From Morella rubra (lineage: Eukaryota > Streptophyta > Magnoliopsida > Fagales > Myricaceae): a DNA stretch of 64,000 bases. The notes beneath the pieces were generated by a model, which was given only the letters and a program-made list of their open reading frames with translations, did no database searches and had not been told where the DNA came from. A program made the translations under genes and the position numbers. The DNA is taken from assembly GCA_003952965.2 (NCBI GenBank), contig CM025849.1, forward strand, positions 16,460,493-16,524,492, read 5' to 3'. Shown piece by piece: positions 60,553-64,000 of the stretch. Every line of letters starts with the position of its first letter. Position 1 is the stretch's first letter.

Positions 60553-63500
60553 AAACTCGGTCCTTGACCCTTAGTCTAGATGGACAAAAGTCAGTCATTG
60601 TCCGTGCCTCCATATTTTGATGGAAGCAATTATGCTTACTGGAAAGTTCGCATGAAAGCCTTTCTGAAATCTCTTGATGAACGTGTCTGGAGATCTTGTG
60701 TTAAAGGGTGGTCTGCACCCATATCTAGGTTGAAGGTGTTAAGATACCTGGACTATCAATGAAATCAGTGAATGTAATTGGAATAGCAAAGGTTTACATT
60801 CTATTTTTATGGCTGTGTCTGCTGATGAATTTAAACGTATATCTATGTGTGAAACATCTAAGGCAGCCTGGGATATTCTGGAAACTACTCATGAGGGAAC
60901 CAAAACGGTAAAGAATTCAAAACTTCAAATGTTGACCACAAAGTTTGAAGAGATTCGAATGAAAGAAGATGAAACCTTTGATGAATTCTATGCTAAGCTG
61001 AATGACATTGTTAATTCAAGCTATAATCTGGGTGAAAAGATTCCAGAACATCGAGTAGTCAGGAAAGTTATGAGATCTCTACCTGAAAGATTCAGATCCA
61101 AAGTCACTGCAATTGAGGAAAGTAAGGATCTTGACACTGTAAAGATTGAAGAATTGGTAGGTTCTTTGCAGACTTATGAAGTATCATTGCCTCAACCTAA
61201 GAAGAACAAGTCCATTGCTTTGAGATCAATCAAAGAAGAGATCTCTGCTGATTCAGATGAAGAAGTTCTTGATGATGCACAATTTGCTATGTTTGTCAAA
61301 CAATTCAAGAAATTCTTGAAACCAAGAAGTGGTCAGCGATCATTCAACAAGAACTTGAAAAGAATCAGGGTAGTTCAGTGGGTTCAGAAAGGACAAAAAG
61401 GACAAACACATGTCTAATGACTCCAAGAGTAAAAAACTGAAGTGCTTTGAATGTCAAGGTTTTGGTCATGTCAGGTCAGAATGTCCAACATACCTCAAGT
61501 CAAAAGGAAAAGCTATGAATGCTTCATTGAGTGATGATGAGTCAAAAAGCAGTAGTGATGATGAGAATTCTTCCGAAGATGAACAAGTAAATTTCATGGC
61601 TTTTGCAGCTAGTACTGATGGTTTTGTTTTGCAGGAGATTGATGATGATTTTGAGGATTCAGACGTTGATGGCAATATTGAAGAAAGTCTTCAAGAAGCT
61701 TATAATAAATTGTTTGAGGAAAGTCTGAAGCTTCAAAAGACAAACAAATCTTTTCTCAAGAAAATGCACGAAGTGCAAAGTGAAAAAGGTGAACTTATGA
61801 GTAAGTTTGAAGAAGTCAGTGCAAGAAATGTGGAACTTGAGGCAAAAGTAAAGATACTGAAGTGTGCTCTCGACAAGTCCAATACACAACTTCAACAGTT
61901 TTCCAGTGGAACAAAGAAGCTTGATCACATGTTAAGTCTTGGACTTCCATCTGGAAATAGGAAAGGACTTGGCTACACTGAGTCTCAGGGTGCTTCAACT
62001 TCAAAGACGACATTTGTTCCAGCATCTATACTTGGAAAAATTCCAGAAGTGAATAGACCAGCTCCACAGGTAAGCAAAGGTAAACAAATTGTTTCTAAAT
62101 TTGTTGATTCTAGGTCACAAAAGAAAAATGCTAGGAATCACTCACCACAAAAATTTGTTCCTACATGTCATTTTTGTGGAAAGGTTGGTCACATTAGACC
62201 AAGATGTTTTAAATTGCACAGACAAGAGAAATCTTTGAATCAATCTTCGTCTAATGACAGTCATGAGAATTTAGCTTATCAAGTTAAAATTTTAACTGAG
62301 CAAACAATGTTATTAAACAAAAAATTTCAGCAATTTTCAAAACAACCACATGTTCAAGAAAAAGTTTGGATCAAGAAAGATGAGGTAAATTGTTTTAATT
62401 CGTTGTAGCTTTTAAATCTCGATGTCTTTCGTTGTGGTATTTGGATAGTGCTTGTTCCAGGCATATATGTGGTGACAAATCTTTATTCACAACACTTAAA
62501 GATCACAAAGCTGGATCTGTGACATTTGGTGATGGTGGTAAAGCACCAATACTTGGAAAAGGTACAGTTGAAGTTGAAGGTATGCCTCCTTTCAAAAATG
62601 TTTTGTTTGTTGCTGGATTGAAGGCAAATTTGCTGAGTATTAGTCAAATTTGTGATTCTGGATTTGAAGTCGCTTTGGTAAGAATTCTTGCTCTGTATTT
62701 GATTCTGATGGTGAATGTGTTGTGCAAGGTACTCGCACGTCTGATAACTGCTATGGTATTAGTCCACATACTGAATTGAAATGTAGTAGTGTCAAAATTG
62801 ATGAATCTGAGTTATGGCATCAAAGACTCGGACATGTGAATTACAGAGATTTGTCTAAAATCTCTAGGAAAGAACTAGTTATAGGCTTGCCCAAACTAGA
62901 TAATGTTAAAGATCGAGTGTGTGGACCGTGTCAACTTGGTAAACAAATAAAATCAGTTCATAAAAGAACTAGTGATGTTCTGACTAAGAGACCTCTAGAA
63001 TTGTTACATATGGATCTCATGGGACCATCTAGAACTGAAAGTCTAGGTGGCAAGAAGTACATCATGGTGGTGGTGGATGACTTCTCAAGATTCACTTGGG
63101 TGGATCTTCTAAGAGAGAAGTCTGATGCTTTTGAACGAGCTGAAACTTTATTTAAAAGACTAATGAATGAAAAGGTTATTCCATTATCAGAATCAGGAGT
63201 GATCATGGTAAGGAATTTGAAAATTCTAACTTTCTTGATTTTTGTGCAAATGCAGGTATTCATCAAGAGTTTTCTGCTCCAATCACACCTCAACAGAATG
63301 GAGTTGTAGAACGAAAGAATCGTGTCCTTCAGGAAATGTCTCGAGCGATGATTCACAACAAGAAGGTAGCTCTTCATTTTTGGGGTGAAGCAATCAACAC
63401 TGCTTGTCACATTATCAATCGTGTCTACCTCAGACCAGGTATGAACAAGACTCCATATGAATTATGGAAAGGTAAGAAACCTACCGTGTGAACTTATACT

Positions 63501-64000
63501 AGGTTTCTCAAATATACTCTTCAAGATGATTTTTAGATTAATGCTATGCATGAGGAATTAAATCAATTTGTTTGAAAATGATGTATGGTATTTAGTTCCT
63601 AGACCTGCAGATACAAATGTTATCGGTACCAAGTGGATCTTCAAAAACAAGACAGATGAGAATGGTACCATCACCCATAAAAAAGGCAAGGTTAGTTGCT
63701 CAAGGATATACACAAGTGGAAGGTATTGATTTCGATGAAACTTTTGCTCCAGTTGCTCGATTAGAGTCAATACGTATTTTACTTGCTATCTCTTGCTTCA
63801 TGAATTTTAAGTTATATCAGATGGATGTCAAGAGTGCCTTCTTGAATGTGTTCTTCAAGAAGAGGCATATGTTGAACAACCCAAGGGGTTTGTCGATCCA
63901 AAGTTTCCGATCATGTGTATCGCTTGAAGAAAGCTCTTTATGGCCTTAAACAAGCACCTCGAGCTTGGTATGATCGGTTGACGACTTATCTTCTAGATCA

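Larger units (their letters stand above)
59533..64000 (+). mobile_element. Ty1-copia retroelement, SIRE/Maximus-like (fossil, runs off window)
   Basis: A 5' LTR is followed by internal sequence whose recognisable parts are in copia order: gag with an extended coiled-coil tail and CCHC zinc knuckles, aspartic protease, GAG-pre-integrase and integrase, and the start of the reverse transcriptase. Integrase before reverse transcriptase is the copia order. The long gag and roughly 1-kb LTR suggest the SIRE/Maximus lineage. The element is broken, with several breaks in the visible part. The 3' portion and 3' LTR are outside the window. Its insertion into the LINE makes it younger than the LINE; the readable domains suggest a moderate age. 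Confidence 0.9.

Overview
The window is nuclear DNA of a eudicot plant, probably a woody species with a transposon-rich genome. The evidence is spliced plant-specific genes (an AT-hook/PPC nuclear protein, a secreted class III peroxidase and an RHD3-type GTPase), AT-rich intergenic DNA, and many plant transposon families. Two runs of N (6080-7079 and 36636-36736) show it is a scaffolded draft assembly. No bacterial, organellar or CRISPR-like system is present. I found no convincing new biological system; the notable features are nested transposons and duplicated repeat architecture.

Layout. 1-5770: five intact, phase-consistent minus-strand exons of an RHD3/SEY1-like ER-shaping GTPase (2212-5331). 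A solo copia-like LTR lies on its downstream side, two Mutator-like MITEs sit in its introns, and the end of a CACTA element lies upstream. 5768-14600: CACTA end, assembly gap, a degenerate MuDR transposase cut by a degenerate hAT element, then gypsy-LTR-like DNA. 14600-18090: no recognisable gene.

18129-25837: a complete six-exon AHL14-like gene (362 aa), with a long-TIR MITE in intron 3. 26000-34600: intergenic DNA with MITEs, a reverse LTR-like segment, a 1.1-kb non-autonomous hAT element with a near-perfect 8-bp target duplication, and a 502-bp Mutator MITE with a 9-bp duplication. 35180-36030: short plus-strand exons of a gene I cannot name, three of them splice-phase compatible. 37050-40523: tandem arrays, an AT-rich minisatellite and a tandem duplication of a CACTA 3' end, each copy carrying a G-rich, potentially G-quadruplex-forming block.

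40530-47340: AT-rich intergenic DNA with a MITE, a 270-bp tandem duplication and two pairs of diverged duplicated segments. 47643-48966 (minus): a complete four-exon class III peroxidase (326 aa, PRX3/PRX39 type) with a TATA box. A diverged peroxidase exon-2 relic lies near 52550-52714. 51290-52241: a solo-LTR-like element. 52975-59532: an old minus-strand L1-type LINE, interrupted by a 920-bp Mutator-like element with long TIRs and a 10-bp target duplication, and by a second unidentified insert. 59533-64000: a copia retroelement of the SIRE/Maximus kind, inserted in the LINE and running off the window.

The host genes share no pathway. AHL14-like acts in chromatin, the RHD3-like protein in ER membrane fusion and the peroxidase in the cell wall. 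Most of the remaining sequence is layered transposon history.
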